A stretch of 64,000 nucleotides of DNA from Clostridiaceae bacterium 14S0207 (GTDB taxonomy: Bacteria; Bacillota; Clostridia; Clostridiales; Clostridiaceae). The DNA lies in contig CP026600.1 of assembly GCA_003288255.1 (NCBI GenBank), positions 2,728,001 through 2,792,000 on the forward strand, read 5' to 3'. Positions 45,502 through 54,388 of the stretch are shown one piece after another. The notes under the pieces are model-generated. The model was given only the letters and a program-made list of their open reading frames with translations, did no database searches and was not told the origin of the DNA. Numbering within the stretch: the first letter of the stretch is position 1; each line of letters starts with the position of its first letter. Both the position numbers and the translations under genes were made by a program.

Positions 45502-46317
45502 CTAATTTTTATTTGATGGATATATTACTGCATTTCCTTCTTTATTTATACCCTCAAATTGTAACAAGGATATATAATCTTTAACTAATTTTTCTTTTGT
45601 CTCGATATCTTCTATAAATACACCTATACCTAAAAGCTCACATTCAAACTCTTTTAATAAATTTATAATTCCTGTTGCAGTTCCCCCGCCCTTCATAAAA
45701 TCATCTATAAATATACACTTACTATGTCTATCTATAGCCTTTCTTGCAAGAGTCATAGTTTGTATTCTCTTTGATGATCCTGATACATAATTAATACTTA
45801 CAGTAGTTCCTTCTGTAATTTTTGTATCATGCCTAACTATAACAAGTTTAACACCTAAACACTTTGCAACTTCATATGCTAAAGGTATACCTTTAGTTTC
45901 TACTGTAATGACACAATCAACACCTAATTCATTAAACTTAGATGCTAAAATAGCCCCAGCTTTACTTATAATTCTAGGATCATATAATAAATCGGTCATA
46001 TATAAAAAATTTCCTGGAATAATTCTTTCGTGATCACTTAAAAGTGAACATATTTCTGACATAAAATTTTCTTTTTCTATATTACTAGTGTCTGGTATAT
46101 ATTTTATACCACCTGAAGCCCCTGATATTGTTTCTATTTTTCCCATGAACAACTTAGATAAACATTCTCTTACGATAACTATATCTTCACTGATTGTAGA
46201 TTTTGCAGCATTCAGCGAACTTGTAAATGTATTTAAATTTATTACCCTATTAGGGTTTTCTACCAACACTTTTGTTATTGCTCCGATTCTTTGATTTCTT
46301 GTAAACTTCTCTGCCAT
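45502..46317 (-). CDS. purR: PurR purine operon repressor
   Basis: 271 residues from ATG 46317 (MAEKFTRNQRI), chosen from AAGGTGATG a few bases upstream. N-terminal winged helix (about 1-75: RVINLNTFTSSLNAAKSTISED) and C-terminal PRTase fold with PRPP motif CIFIDDFMKGGGTATGI. In Firmicutes this protein senses PRPP and represses purine genes. In B. subtilis it lies just upstream of yabJ-spoVG; here yabJ is absent and spoVG follows directly. Confidence 0.94.
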   Translation of the reverse strand: MAEKFTRNQRIGAITKVLVENPNRVINLNTFTSSLNAAKSTISEDIVIVRECLSKLFMGKIETISGASGGIKYIPDTSNIEKENFMSEICSLLSDHERIIPGNFLYMTDLLYDPRIISKAGAILASKFNELGVDCVITVETKGIPLAYEVAKCLGVKLVIVRHDTKITEGTTVSINYVSGSSKRIQTMTLARKAIDRHSKCIFIDDFMKGGGTATGIINLLKEFECELLGIGVFIEDIETKEKLVKDYISLLQFEGINKEGNAVIYPSNKN

Positions 46318-46606
46318 TAACATCACCTTTAGAAAAAAATTTTACGAATTATTATTTATTTACCTCTAAAAACATTCATGATTTTATAGTATATTTTACA
46401 ACATATAAAGAGTTTTAACCATAAAATAGAGAAATATTTAAATAATTTTTTTTAAAATCCATTTTTTGTGTTGATTTTCAATAGTTTTGTATATAATTAT
46501 AATGTAATAATCTAAAAAATATTTTATATTAGAAAGAAATTTTATATTTTTGCCCAAAACAGGTAAGTTTTTAAATAAAATTTTCTTTTTACAAGGAGTG
46601 ATAAAA

Positions 46607-47980
46607 ATGTCTTTAAACTTTATAAATGATATTAAAAAGAAAGTTCATTTCATAGGCATAGGTGGTATAAGTATGAGTGGGCTAGCAGAAATTTTACTTA
46701 AAAACGGTTATTCCGTTTCTGGTTCGGATATGAAAGAAAGTCATATAACAAAAAAATTAGAAGATTTGGGTGCAACTATTTATATAGGTCACAAAAGTGA
46801 AAATGTAGATAATACTGACATAGTTGTCTATACTGCTGCCATAGCTCAAGATAATCCTGAACTTATGCATGCAAAAAATTTAAATTTAACAATGTATGAC
46901 AGAGCTGAATTTTTAGGTCAAATAATGAAAGATCATAAATATAACGTAGCTGTTGCTGGTACTCATGGCAAAACTACAACTACATCTATGATGTCCCATA
47001 TAGCATTAAGTGGAAACCTAGATCCAACAATTTTAGTCGGTGGAGAACTAGATGTTATAAACGGTAATATTCGTGTAGGTAAAAGTGATTATTTTATAAC
47101 TGAAGCTTGTGAATACAAAGAATCTTTTCTTAAATTTCACCCTTATGTAGGAATAATATTAAATGTAGACGCAGATCATTTAGACTACTATAAGGATTTA
47201 AATCATATTAAACAAGCTTTCGCAAAATTTATAAATTTAATACCAACGGATGGATATCTTGTAGCAAATGCAGAAGATAAAAATCTTATGGAAATTATAG
47301 ATACTGCTAAATGTAATGTAATAACTTTTGGTATTAATAATGGAAGAATAAGGGCTAAAGACATTATCTTCAACGATAACGCAACTTCTACCTTTAATGT
47401 CTATGATGGTGAAGAAAAATTATTCCAAGTAAATCTTAGTGTACCTGGACAACATAATATACTAAATTCACTAGCTACTATATGTGCTTCTTTAAGCTTA
47501 AAAATTCCTAAAGATGCTATAATAAATGGTTTGTTTGATTTTAGAGGAACTCATAGAAGATTTGAAGTTAAAGGTATTAAAGATGGTATATCTGTTATAG
47601 ATGATTATGCCCATCACCCAACAGAAATTAAATCTACTATAAAAACTGCAGACAAATATCCTCACAAAAACTTATATTATATCTTTCAACCACATACTTA
47701 TACAAGAACCTATACATTATTTAATGAATTCTGTAATTGTTTCTCTGGAGTAGAAAATTTAATTATTACAGATATCTATGCTGCTAGGGAAAAAGATACT
47801 GGACTTGTAAGTTCTGAACAATTAGCAGAAGGAATTAAAAAAGCTGGTGTAAATTGTACTTATATAAAAGACTTTAATGAAATAACTGATTATCTAAAAA
47901 AACACTGTACAGATGGAGATGTAATAATAACTGTAGGTGCTGGAGATGTATTCAAAATAGGAGAAGATTTTTTAAAGTAG
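46607..47980 (+). CDS. murC: UDP-N-acetylmuramate--L-alanine ligase
   Basis: 457 residues from ATG 46607 ([29 protein letters not shown]), placed 7 nt after AAGGAGTG; an upstream ATG at 46550 has no site. It adds L-Ala to UDP-MurNAc. Rossmann glycine motif [18 protein letters not shown] loop [29 protein letters not shown] and [10 protein letters not shown] are all present. First gene on the plus strand, divergent from purR; the 289-bp gap between them is AT-rich, with promoter-like TATAAT sequences near 46490-46505 but nothing else I recognise. Confidence 0.96.
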   Translation: MSLNFINDIKKKVHFIGIGGISMSGLAEILLKNGYSVSGSDMKESHITKKLEDLGATIYIGHKSENVDNTDIVVYTAAIAQDNPELMHAKNLNLTMYDRAEFLGQIMKDHKYNVAVAGTHGKTTTTSMMSHIALSGNLDPTILVGGELDVINGNIRVGKSDYFITEACEYKESFLKFHPYVGIILNVDADHLDYYKDLNHIKQAFAKFINLIPTDGYLVANAEDKNLMEIIDTAKCNVITFGINNGRIRAKDIIFNDNATSTFNVYDGEEKLFQVNLSVPGQHNILNSLATICASLSLKIPKDAIINGLFDFRGTHRRFEVKGIKDGISVIDDYAHHPTEIKSTIKTADKYPHKNLYYIFQPHTYTRTYTLFNEFCNCFSGVENLIITDIYAAREKDTGLVSSEQLAEGIKKAGVNCTYIKDFNEITDYLKKHCTDGDVIITVGAGDVFKIGEDFLK

Positions 47981-47987
47981 TCTGACT

Positions 47988-48041
47988 AAAAACTTATGGT
48001 TATAAAATTTTTATTAATTTTATAACTGTAAGTTTTTTTAT
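47988..48041 (+). terminator. Terminator after murC
   Basis: Stem AAAACTTATGGTTATAAAAT / ATTTTATAACTGTAAGTTTT with a run of seven T. Confidence 0.85.
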
Positions 48042-48114
48042 AGGATAATTTTTAAAATATTGTACAAAACTATAAGTAAATTAACTTTATTTTACTTAAA
48101 GGATGTGAGACTAA

Positions 48115-48423
48115 TTGAAAAATTTTTTAATATCTGCATTAGTAAACTTAGGCCTAATTCTAATCTCTTATTACATATTCAGAAGCATTATTAGTGGTCC
48201 TAAACGTCATAAAATCTATGAGAAATTCATGAGCTCCTTTGCAAAATTCGTTATATTATTATTTATAATATCACTTGTAATAACTAGTGTTACTACTTTT
48301 ATTTTATATAAAACTAGATATTTAATGTATATAAATATTATTACTCCTGCAATTTTATCATTACTTGTAGGATTTATAGTATCAACAGTACCAACAAAGG
48401 GATTTGATGATAAAAAAAATTAA
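48115..48423 (+). CDS. Small membrane protein, function unknown
   Basis: 102 residues starting at TTG 48115, with AAAGGATG about 10 nt upstream. Three predicted transmembrane helices (about 4-24, 43-64, 73-93) and short Lys-rich ends; no signature I recognise. It has its own terminator. It is likely a real gene because of the ribosome-binding site, the hydrophobic pattern and the flanking terminators; no function can be inferred. Confidence 0.7.
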   Translation: MKNFLISALVNLGLILISYYIFRSIISGPKRHKIYEKFMSSFAKFVILLFIISLVITSVTTFILYKTRYLMYINIITPAILSLLVGFIVSTVPTKGFDDKKN

Positions 48424-48427
48424 TTAT

Positions 48428-48465
48428 AAAAAATATAGCAGTTAAAACTAACTGCTATATTTTTT
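48428..48465 (+). terminator. Terminator after the small membrane protein gene
   Basis: Stem AAAAAATATAGCAGTTA / TAACTGCTATATTTTTT. Confidence 0.88.
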
Positions 48466-48485
48466 ATATAAATTAATAAACTTTC

Positions 48486-48514
48486 TTGACAGTATCCAAG
48501 CTGTCTTGTATAAT
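48486..48514 (+). promoter_or_regulatory. Consensus promoter of tRNA-Pro
   Basis: TTGACA 48486-48491, 17-bp spacer, TATAAT 48509-48514: perfect consensus, about 13 nt before the tRNA. Confidence 0.9.
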
Positions 48515-48527
48515 ATTATTTGTATTT

Positions 48528-48603
48528 CGGGGTGTAGCGCAGATGGGAGCGCGCGTGGTTTGGGACCATGAGGTCGCAGGTTCAATCCCTGTCACCCCGA
48601 CCA
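48528..48603 (+). tRNA. tRNA-Pro (TGG)
   Basis: 76 nt with encoded CCA; acceptor CGGGGTG / CACCCCG, anticodon stem CGTGG-TTTGGGA-CCATG giving TGG. Single-gene unit with its own promoter and terminator. Confidence 0.97.
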
Positions 48604-48604
48604 A

Positions 48605-48635
48605 AAGAATCACATTTTGTGGTTCTTTTTTTATT
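48605..48635 (+). terminator. Terminator after tRNA-Pro
   Basis: Stem AAGAATCACA / TGTGGTTCTT followed by a T run, directly after the CCA end. Confidence 0.85.
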
Positions 48636-48664
48636 TATATTATATCTATATATTTTTTTATTAA

Positions 48665-48765
48665 TTATCCACATCTATAAAATACTTTTTTAATAAATCC
48701 ACATTTTTCTAACTTTATTCACATTTCTTCTCTTATATGAAACTTAATATACTCTTTTATCCACA
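48665..48765 (+). promoter_or_regulatory. Cluster of DnaA boxes
   Basis: TTATCCACA at 48665-48673, TTATTCACA at 48715-48723 and TTATCCACA at 48757-48765 all match TTATNCACA in the same orientation; AAATCCACA at 48695-48703 is a two-mismatch relative. The 245-bp gap between tRNA-Pro and the PAP2 gene holds no other feature apart from the terminator. Could titrate DnaA or regulate the PAP2 gene. Confidence 0.5.
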
Positions 48766-48848
48766 ATTATATCTTTTGAAAAATATCTATACCTATTATA
48801 TAATAATCTAAAATTAATTAATATTTCTCAAGTTAAGGAGGGAAAACT

Positions 48849-49373
48849 TTGAATTCAGTTTTACATCATTTAAAGACAACTGATGAAAAAATTTTAAGGT
48901 TTTTTAATCATAATATAAAATCTAAATTTTTGGACTCTATACTGCCAAAAATAACCTATTTAGGTTCTATTCCTTTTACTTATTTATTTTGTTTAACCCT
49001 TTCAACCATACCCCTAAAAAGCTTGAGAAGTCTGGGCCGTAAATGCTCTTTATCTTTAGTATTGTCTAGTATCTTAGTTTTTCTTATAAAAAAACTAGTA
49101 AACAGAAAACGACCTTTTTTAAAACTTAAAAATTTACATATTCGAAAAATTCATATAGATCCTTACTCTTTTCCTTCTGGTCATACAGCCATGGCTTTTT
49201 CTATAGCTGTAATGTTAAGTCTTTCCTTATCTTTCATCGATATATTACTTATACCACTTGCAATGCTTGTTGGCATATCTAGAATGTATACTGGTGTTCA
49301 TTATCCAACAGATGTATTTATAGGAATGCTCATTGGAAGTATTTGTTCTATATGTATTTATTTCATTATGTAA
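48849..49373 (+). CDS. PAP2-family lipid phosphatase
   Basis: 174 residues starting at TTG 48849, 8 nt after AAGGAGGG. The three PAP2 catalytic motifs are present: KKLVNRKRP (motif 1), FPSGHTAM (motif 2) and SRMYTGVHYPTD (motif 3), between about five transmembrane helices. Such small proteins dephosphorylate undecaprenyl pyrophosphate or phosphatidylglycerol-phosphate in the membrane. The exact substrate cannot be told. The HAD gene follows 28 nt later, so both are probably co-transcribed. Confidence 0.88.
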   Translation: MNSVLHHLKTTDEKILRFFNHNIKSKFLDSILPKITYLGSIPFTYLFCLTLSTIPLKSLRSLGRKCSLSLVLSSILVFLIKKLVNRKRPFLKLKNLHIRKIHIDPYSFPSGHTAMAFSIAVMLSLSLSFIDILLIPLAMLVGISRMYTGVHYPTDVFIGMLIGSICSICIYFIM

Positions 49374-49401
49374 TTCAAAATTATTTTAGGAGGAATTCCT
49401 T

Positions 49402-50055
49402 ATGTTTAAAGATATTAAAGGAGCAATTTTTGATTTAGATGGAACTCTTATAGATTCTATGTGGTTATGGAGTAAAATCGATGTAGAGTACTTAAAAAAG
49501 CATAATTTACAAGTACCTGAAGATCTTAAAGAAAACCTGAACCATCTATGTTTTAAGGATTGTGCTAAATACTTCAAAACTAGATTTAACCTGCCATACA
49601 CGCCAGAAGAAATAGAATCTCATTGGATACAGATGGCTTTACAAGAATATTCAACTAATATATCTTTGAAACCTGGTGCAAAAAAGTTTTTACAGTTCTT
49701 AAAAAATAACAATATAAAAATTGCCCTAGCAACTAGCAACCGAAGAGACTTAGCAAATGCTAGTTTAAAATTAAATGATATAGCTAACTACTTTGATTGT
49801 ATAACTACTACTGATGAAGTGCCTCGTGGCAAGAATTTTCCTGATGTCTATCTTCTTGCTGCAAATAGATTAGGTGTAAATCCAGAAAATTGTATAGTCT
49901 TTGAAGATATTCTTTTAGCTGTTAAAGGCGCCCATTCTGCTGGTATGAAAGTTATTGCTGTTTATGATGAGTTTTCTAAAAATGAGGAAAAAGAGATCAC
50001 AACTATAGCTAGCAAATATATTCATAATTACGATGAATTACTTCACATGATTTAA
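49402..50055 (+). CDS. HAD-superfamily hydrolase (beta-phosphoglucomutase-like)
   Basis: 217 residues. Motif I FDLDGTLIDSMWLW with the nucleophile Asp, helical cap (about 18-85), motif II ALATSNR, and motif IV region IVFEDILLAVKGAHSAGMKVIAV. Fits the subgroup of small phosphatases and beta-phosphoglucomutases; the substrate is unknown. TTTAGGAGGAATTCCTT precedes the ATG. Follows the PAP2 gene. Confidence 0.88.
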   Translation: MFKDIKGAIFDLDGTLIDSMWLWSKIDVEYLKKHNLQVPEDLKENLNHLCFKDCAKYFKTRFNLPYTPEEIESHWIQMALQEYSTNISLKPGAKKFLQFLKNNNIKIALATSNRRDLANASLKLNDIANYFDCITTTDEVPRGKNFPDVYLLAANRLGVNPENCIVFEDILLAVKGAHSAGMKVIAVYDEFSKNEEKEITTIASKYIHNYDELLHMI

Positions 50056-50112
50056 TCTTTAACCATGTAATTAATTTAAACTTTCATTAATATAATTATA
50101 TAGACATAAAAA

Positions 50113-50148
50113 ATAGGATGTTTATTAAAAAATAGACATCCTATACTA
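50113..50148 (+). terminator. Probable terminator after the HAD gene
   Basis: Stem ATAGGATGT / ACATCCTAT with a modest T run. Confidence 0.65.
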
Positions 50149-50168
50149 ATTTTAATGGAGGTATTTTT

Positions 50169-50591
50169 ATGATTTTTACCATTTTGTTGATTATAATTCT
50201 CATATGTGCTTTGATTTATATGTACTATACATATGAAAATGCCATTTATAATTTAAAAAATCAGCTTACCCTTAGCAATTCACAAAACTTAAAACTTAAA
50301 TCTACTCTATTGGAAAACACAGATAATTTTTCTAACCTTACAATTAACTTTTCTAATCCAGAATTTTCACATGCAATTATAAATCAAAAATGTTATATAT
50401 ATTTATGTCCTTTAGAAAATTCACCTATTATAAATATTTTAGAACAAGGTATTGAGATTAATTTATTAGCCATAGCGGAAGTTCAAGATTTGACTTGGTA
50501 TGAAATATCATTAAAAATAGAATCCAATAATATAAATTCTAGAGGTTGGATTTTAGAAGAGTGTATAAATAAACTAAATTTAAATACTTAG
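50169..50591 (+). CDS. Small single-pass membrane protein with SH3-like exterior domain, function unknown
   Basis: 140 residues. One N-terminal transmembrane helix (about 2-19), a coiled-coil-like polar stretch (20-50), then a beta-rich domain (CYIYLCPLENSPIINIL, WYEISLKIE, RGWILEE) reminiscent of a bacterial SH3 fold. AATGGAGGTATTTTT precedes the ATG. I do not recognise a named family. Confidence 0.7.
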   Translation: MIFTILLIIILICALIYMYYTYENAIYNLKNQLTLSNSQNLKLKSTLLENTDNFSNLTINFSNPEFSHAIINQKCYIYLCPLENSPIINILEQGIEINLLAIAEVQDLTWYEISLKIESNNINSRGWILEECINKLNLNT

Positions 50592-50619
50592 AAATTGTTA
50601 CTCTAAACTTTTGTTAAAC

Positions 50620-50648
50620 AAAAGCCAACAAACAAATGTTGGCCTTTT
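50620..50648. terminator. Bidirectional terminator between convergent genes
   Basis: Stem AAAAGCCAACA / TGTTGGCCTTTT between the small membrane protein gene and comB. Confidence 0.85.
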
Positions 50649-50664
50649 ACCATACTAATTAATA

Positions 50665-51372
50665 TTATTTAATTTTTCCATCCTTATATTCGGGAACTAT
50701 ATCAATAATATCTTTTTGTATACAATATTCTAAATCATCTTCAAGATTTAATCTTGTTAACCTATTATAGTGTGTAGCATCTTTTATGAAACTTATTATA
50801 TCCTTATGATTTTCATAGACCATATAAGATGTTTTTGCTATATCAGTTAAGTTAATCTTTTTATTAATTTCTTTTATTTTAGATATTATATATCCCCCAC
50901 AGATAAAATCATCCATTGAAAATTCACCATTTGTTCCTGAATTAACAATAACCAAATCATTATTTATAGCACAGACTTTTTTAGCCACGGCTTCTGCATT
51001 AATCATTGCCCCTATTAAAATATTTCTCGCTCTCTCGCTACCTTTAATTGCTCTTGTTCCATTACTAGTGGTTATTATAAATGTCTTATTCTTTATAACC
51101 TCTTCTGTATAGTCCAATGGAGAATTAGAACAATTAAATCCCTCTATTTTTAATGCATTTCTTTCTCCGCCTAAAATGTATAATGCTCTATCCTTTTTAC
51201 ATAAATCAAAAGCTTCCTCTGTAGATAAAACGGGTATAACCTCTTTACATCCTTTCTTAATAGCCGTAACTATAACAGATGTAGCTCTTAATACATCAAT
51301 TACTATTACTGTCTTTCCCTGTAATTTATCTGCATTAATATGATCAGCCGAAATCATTAAATCAATATTCAT
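50665..51372 (-). CDS. comB: ComB family protein (2-phosphosulfolactate phosphatase-like)
   Basis: 235 residues with ComB signatures: [20 protein letters not shown] near the N-terminus, [22 protein letters not shown] and TTSNGTRAI. In archaea ComB makes sulfolactate in coenzyme M synthesis; many clostridia carry the homolog without the rest of that pathway, so the true substrate here is open. AGGGGATG precedes the ATG. It lies 29 nt downstream of the radical SAM gene start region and is probably co-transcribed with it. Confidence 0.87.
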   Translation of the reverse strand: MNIDLMISADHINADKLQGKTVIVIDVLRATSVIVTAIKKGCKEVIPVLSTEEAFDLCKKDRALYILGGERNALKIEGFNCSNSPLDYTEEVIKNKTFIITTSNGTRAIKGSERARNILIGAMINAEAVAKKVCAINNDLVIVNSGTNGEFSMDDFICGGYIISKIKEINKKINLTDIAKTSYMVYENHKDIISFIKDATHYNRLTRLNLEDDLEYCIQKDIIDIVPEYKDGKIK

Positions 51373-51401
51373 TACGATTCATCCCCTAATTATATATATT
51401 A

Positions 51402-52331
51402 TTAATCTTTAAAATCCTTGCCTTGGTAAATATCTTCTTCTATAAACCTTCTATCTATAGCATTTAATATTTCCCACTTTTTTAAGCTCCACATAGGTCC
51501 TATTAATGATTTTCTTGGTGCATCTCCGGTTAGTCTATGTATAACTATAGATTGAGGTAACAACGCTACAGATTTACATATTATATCTATATACTCATCC
51601 CGTTCCATAAACTTAAGCTTTCCTTGCTCATATAACTTTACTAGTTGAGTATTCTCCATAAGATGAAGTAAATGAAGTTTAATTCCTTGAATATCCATTT
51701 TGGATAAATACTTTATAGTATTAAGCATATCTTCAGCTGTTTCACCTGGAAGTCCCAAAATAACATGCACTACTACATCAATATTTTTTTCTCTTAGTTT
51801 TCTAACAGCATCTTCAAAAACTTTAAGTTCATATCCCCTATTAATAATTTTTGCCGTATTTTCATTAGAAGTTTGAAGTCCTAATTCAACCCATGTATAA
51901 AGTTTTTTATTATATTTATCTAAAAGCTCCACTACATTATCTTCAAGACAATCTGGTCTAGTTGCTATAGCTAATGCCACAACTCCTTCATTTTGTATAG
52001 CTTCATTATATCTTTTATCTAACACTTCTATGGGTGCATAAGTATTTGTATATGCTTGAAAATAAGCTATGTATTTTCCGCTTTTCCATTTTTTATTCAT
52101 AATTGCTTTTATATCTTTAAATTGAGTACTAATGGAAAAATTTCTGTTTCCTGCAAAATCCCCAGATCCTCTTGCACTACAAAATACACATCCTCCTTTT
52201 CCTATAGTCCCATCTCTATTAGGACAAGAAAAGCCTGCATCAAGTGAGATCTTAAAAACTTTTTCTCCGAATTTTTCTCTTAAAAAATAATTTAAACTAC
52301 GATATCTCTTATCGCCCCATTTTTTTTGCAT
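51402..52331 (-). CDS. Radical SAM protein, YtqA family (TIGR01212 type)
   Basis: 309 residues. The unusual iron-sulfur motif for this family is visible: CPNRDGTIGKGGCVFC (about residues 31-46), preceded by FKISLDAGFS. Further landmarks: YFQAYTNTYAP, TRPDCL, WVELGLQTSNENT and HVILGLPGETAEDML. Distantly related to Elp3-like enzymes; the reaction is not established. AAGGAAGTATGTA precedes the ATG. The gene is followed by comB and preceded (upstream side) by a group II intron. Confidence 0.88.
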   Translation of the reverse strand: MQKKWGDKRYRSLNYFLREKFGEKVFKISLDAGFSCPNRDGTIGKGGCVFCSARGSGDFAGNRNFSISTQFKDIKAIMNKKWKSGKYIAYFQAYTNTYAPIEVLDKRYNEAIQNEGVVALAIATRPDCLEDNVVELLDKYNKKLYTWVELGLQTSNENTAKIINRGYELKVFEDAVRKLREKNIDVVVHVILGLPGETAEDMLNTIKYLSKMDIQGIKLHLLHLMENTQLVKLYEQGKLKFMERDEYIDIICKSVALLPQSIVIHRLTGDAPRKSLIGPMWSLKKWEILNAIDRRFIEEDIYQGKDFKD

Positions 52332-52419
52332 TACATACTTCCTTTCAAATCTTTTGTATATTTATTAATATGATTATATTTTATCCCTCTTTATAAATAA
52401 CTTCAAAACATTTATTTAT

Positions 52420-54339
52420 ATCGAGTAGGAGCTAAATAATTATTTTATTTAGCGTCCTCTCACACCACCGTACGTACCGTTCGGTATACGGCGGTTCATT
52501 AAGAATTATGTATTAGCTGATATCCTTTAGATATACTTCTGTAACCAAGGTTTTCAATATATTTGTTGTTTAAGATTGTGTCAAGAACTGGGCTTTTGGA
52601 TATTCTCCAATAGCCTTTTCTTGTATTTGCGTACTCCCATGCTTTATGGGTCGGAAGACCTAGTTTTATGAGGTTTCGTCCTCTAGTTTTAACCTTTTTC
52701 CATTGTTTCCAAATACAACTTCTTAACCTTCTTCTTATCCAACTATCTATTTTTTGTATTTTAGCGTTAGCTTTCGCTACTCCAAAATAATTAATCCATC
52801 CAATCGTTAATTGGTTAATCATGTAAATTCTATATTCTATACTTATACCTTTATTACGATTTGTTAATTTTCTTATTTTGTTTATGAATCTTTTATATGA
52901 CTTTTCATGTATCCTTATATTGGCTCCGCCTTTTACAAAATAGAATGAAAAACCAAGAAATTTTCTTCTCGTCACAAAATCTACCGCACTTTTATTTTCA
53001 TTAACTCTAAGTTTTAATACATCTTCAAGTACTCTTCTTGTACTTGCCATAACTCTTATTCCTGCCTTTTTGCTTTTTACATATATATTACAATCATCTG
53101 CAAATCGACAAAATCTATGACCTCTTTTCTCAAGTTCTTTATCTACTTCATCAAGCATGATATTAGCAAGGAGTGGGCTTAGTGGACCACCTTGCGGTAT
53201 ACCCTTATCAGATTTTACCTTCAATCCATTTATCATTATTCCAGATTTAAGATACTCTCTAATTAGCCTTAATACTCTTTTATCTTTAATTTTTCTTGAT
53301 AGTCTTTCCATTAATATATCATGATTAACTTTATCAAAGAACTTTTCTAAGTCTATATCAACAACCCACTTATAACCTTCGTTAATATATTCCTTTGATT
53401 TTAATATAGCCTGTTTAGCACTTTTATTTGGTCTAAATCCATAGCTATTATCTGAAAAGGTAGGGTCATAAATTTTATTAAGTTCTTGTGCTATTGCCTG
53501 TTGTATTAATCTATCAAGTACAGTAGGAATTCCAAGTAATCTAGTTCCACCGTCAGGTTTTGGTATTTCCACTCTCCTAACGGGTGAAGGTTTATATCTT
53601 CCCTCTAATAACTTTTGCTTAATTGTTATCCAATTCTTAATGATAAATTCTCGAAATTCATCGGTTTTCATACCATCAATACCATGGCTTCCTTTATTAG
53701 CAACTACTCTTTTCATGGCTTTTAGCATATTTTCTCTAGCTAAAATCATTTCAAGTAAGTTATCAGTATCATCTATTACATTGTTTTCTCTTTCTCTCTT
53801 TGCTAACGCCAAATTATTACTCTGCGCCCCTCGCTTATCTTGAAGTTCCACTTCTCCTTCCACGAGGCGACCTCTGTATTGAGTTGTCTGCTTTCCTTGT
53901 AATTTATTTGAATTATTCAAAGCTGAAAACCTCCTAATGTTCAGTCCTTCCCGCACTACGTGCACATAGTGTGGTACTATGACCTCTGCTGACTTCTGAT
54001 AGTTCAGTTACATATCACTATGTAAGTTATCATGTAGGAAATTCATCCTTTAATGATATATCTATCAGACCTCCCCAGGTAAGAACGCAATCTTTCATTC
54101 CATATATCTGCCACATATACTGTAGTAGCTTTCGGGTGATACGGACTTTGTTTTGTTATGCAAACTCATCCAGCTATAATCAGCCTCTTATGTGATTCGT
54201 ATTCCTCAGACCGGAATTTTGCCCTCCGACTTCCTTCAGATTCCATCTCGCAATGGACACCCTTGTCATTGGCTAACGCCTATATCACCTTCGGCGCTCG
54301 GGACTTTCACCCTATAGATTGCGCCCATGCTGGGCGCAC
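52420..54339 (-). mobile_element. Group II intron, terminator-targeting (class C-like), copy 1
   Basis: 1920 bp. The minus strand begins GTGCGCCCAGCATGGGC (54339) and ends CCTACTCGAT (52420). Domain V is the hairpin at about 52461-52497, domain VI with TAAATAATTATTTA follows, and the reverse transcriptase lies in domain IV. The insertion is immediately 3' of the terminator hairpin (54347-54381) of the lipoprotein gene, in the same orientation, which is the site preference known for bacterial class C introns. I find only one base difference from copy 2. Confidence 0.9.
52499..53920 (-). CDS. ltrA: Group II intron reverse transcriptase/maturase, copy 1
   Basis: 473 residues from TTG 53920, selected because AGGAGG lies 8 nt upstream; the longer GTG-started frame to 53965 has no site. 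Reverse transcriptase motifs: RRVEIPKPDGGTRLLGIP, DIDLEKFFDKVNHD, GIPQGGPLSPLLANI, RFADDCNIY (FADD instead of YADD) and FLGFSFYF; then the maturase X domain (GWINYFGVAKA, WKQWKKVKTRGRNL). There is no Cys/His endonuclease domain, as expected for class C. The stop codon abuts domain V. Confidence 0.93.
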   Translation of the reverse strand: MNNSNKLQGKQTTQYRGRLVEGEVELQDKRGAQSNNLALAKRERENNVIDDTDNLLEMILARENMLKAMKRVVANKGSHGIDGMKTDEFREFIIKNWITIKQKLLEGRYKPSPVRRVEIPKPDGGTRLLGIPTVLDRLIQQAIAQELNKIYDPTFSDNSYGFRPNKSAKQAILKSKEYINEGYKWVVDIDLEKFFDKVNHDILMERLSRKIKDKRVLRLIREYLKSGIMINGLKVKSDKGIPQGGPLSPLLANIMLDEVDKELEKRGHRFCRFADDCNIYVKSKKAGIRVMASTRRVLEDVLKLRVNENKSAVDFVTRRKFLGFSFYFVKGGANIRIHEKSYKRFINKIRKLTNRNKGISIEYRIYMINQLTIGWINYFGVAKANAKIQKIDSWIRRRLRSCIWKQWKKVKTRGRNLIKLGLPTHKAWEYANTRKGYWRISKSPVLDTILNNKYIENLGYRSISKGYQLIHNS

Positions 54340-54346
54340 ATAAATT

Positions 54347-54381
54347 AAAGGTTTCAAAACAAAACTTGTTTTGAAACCTTT
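54347..54381 (-). terminator. Terminator of the lipoprotein gene and target of intron copy 1
   Basis: Stem AAAGGTTTCAAAAC / GTTTTGAAACCTTT; on the minus strand its T-rich tail (TTTAATTTAT) is directly followed by the intron's GTGCG. Confidence 0.9.
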
Positions 54382-54388
54382 ATATTAC

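Noticed and set aside
46550-46606. N-terminal extension of murC from an upstream ATG
   Set aside because: No ribosome-binding site, residues do not resemble MurC, and a strong AAGGAGTG site precedes the ATG at 46607.
54158-54343. 61-codon plus-strand frame, repeated at 60320-60505
   Set aside because: Lies antisense in the structured 5' domains of the group II introns; repetition is explained by the intron copies.
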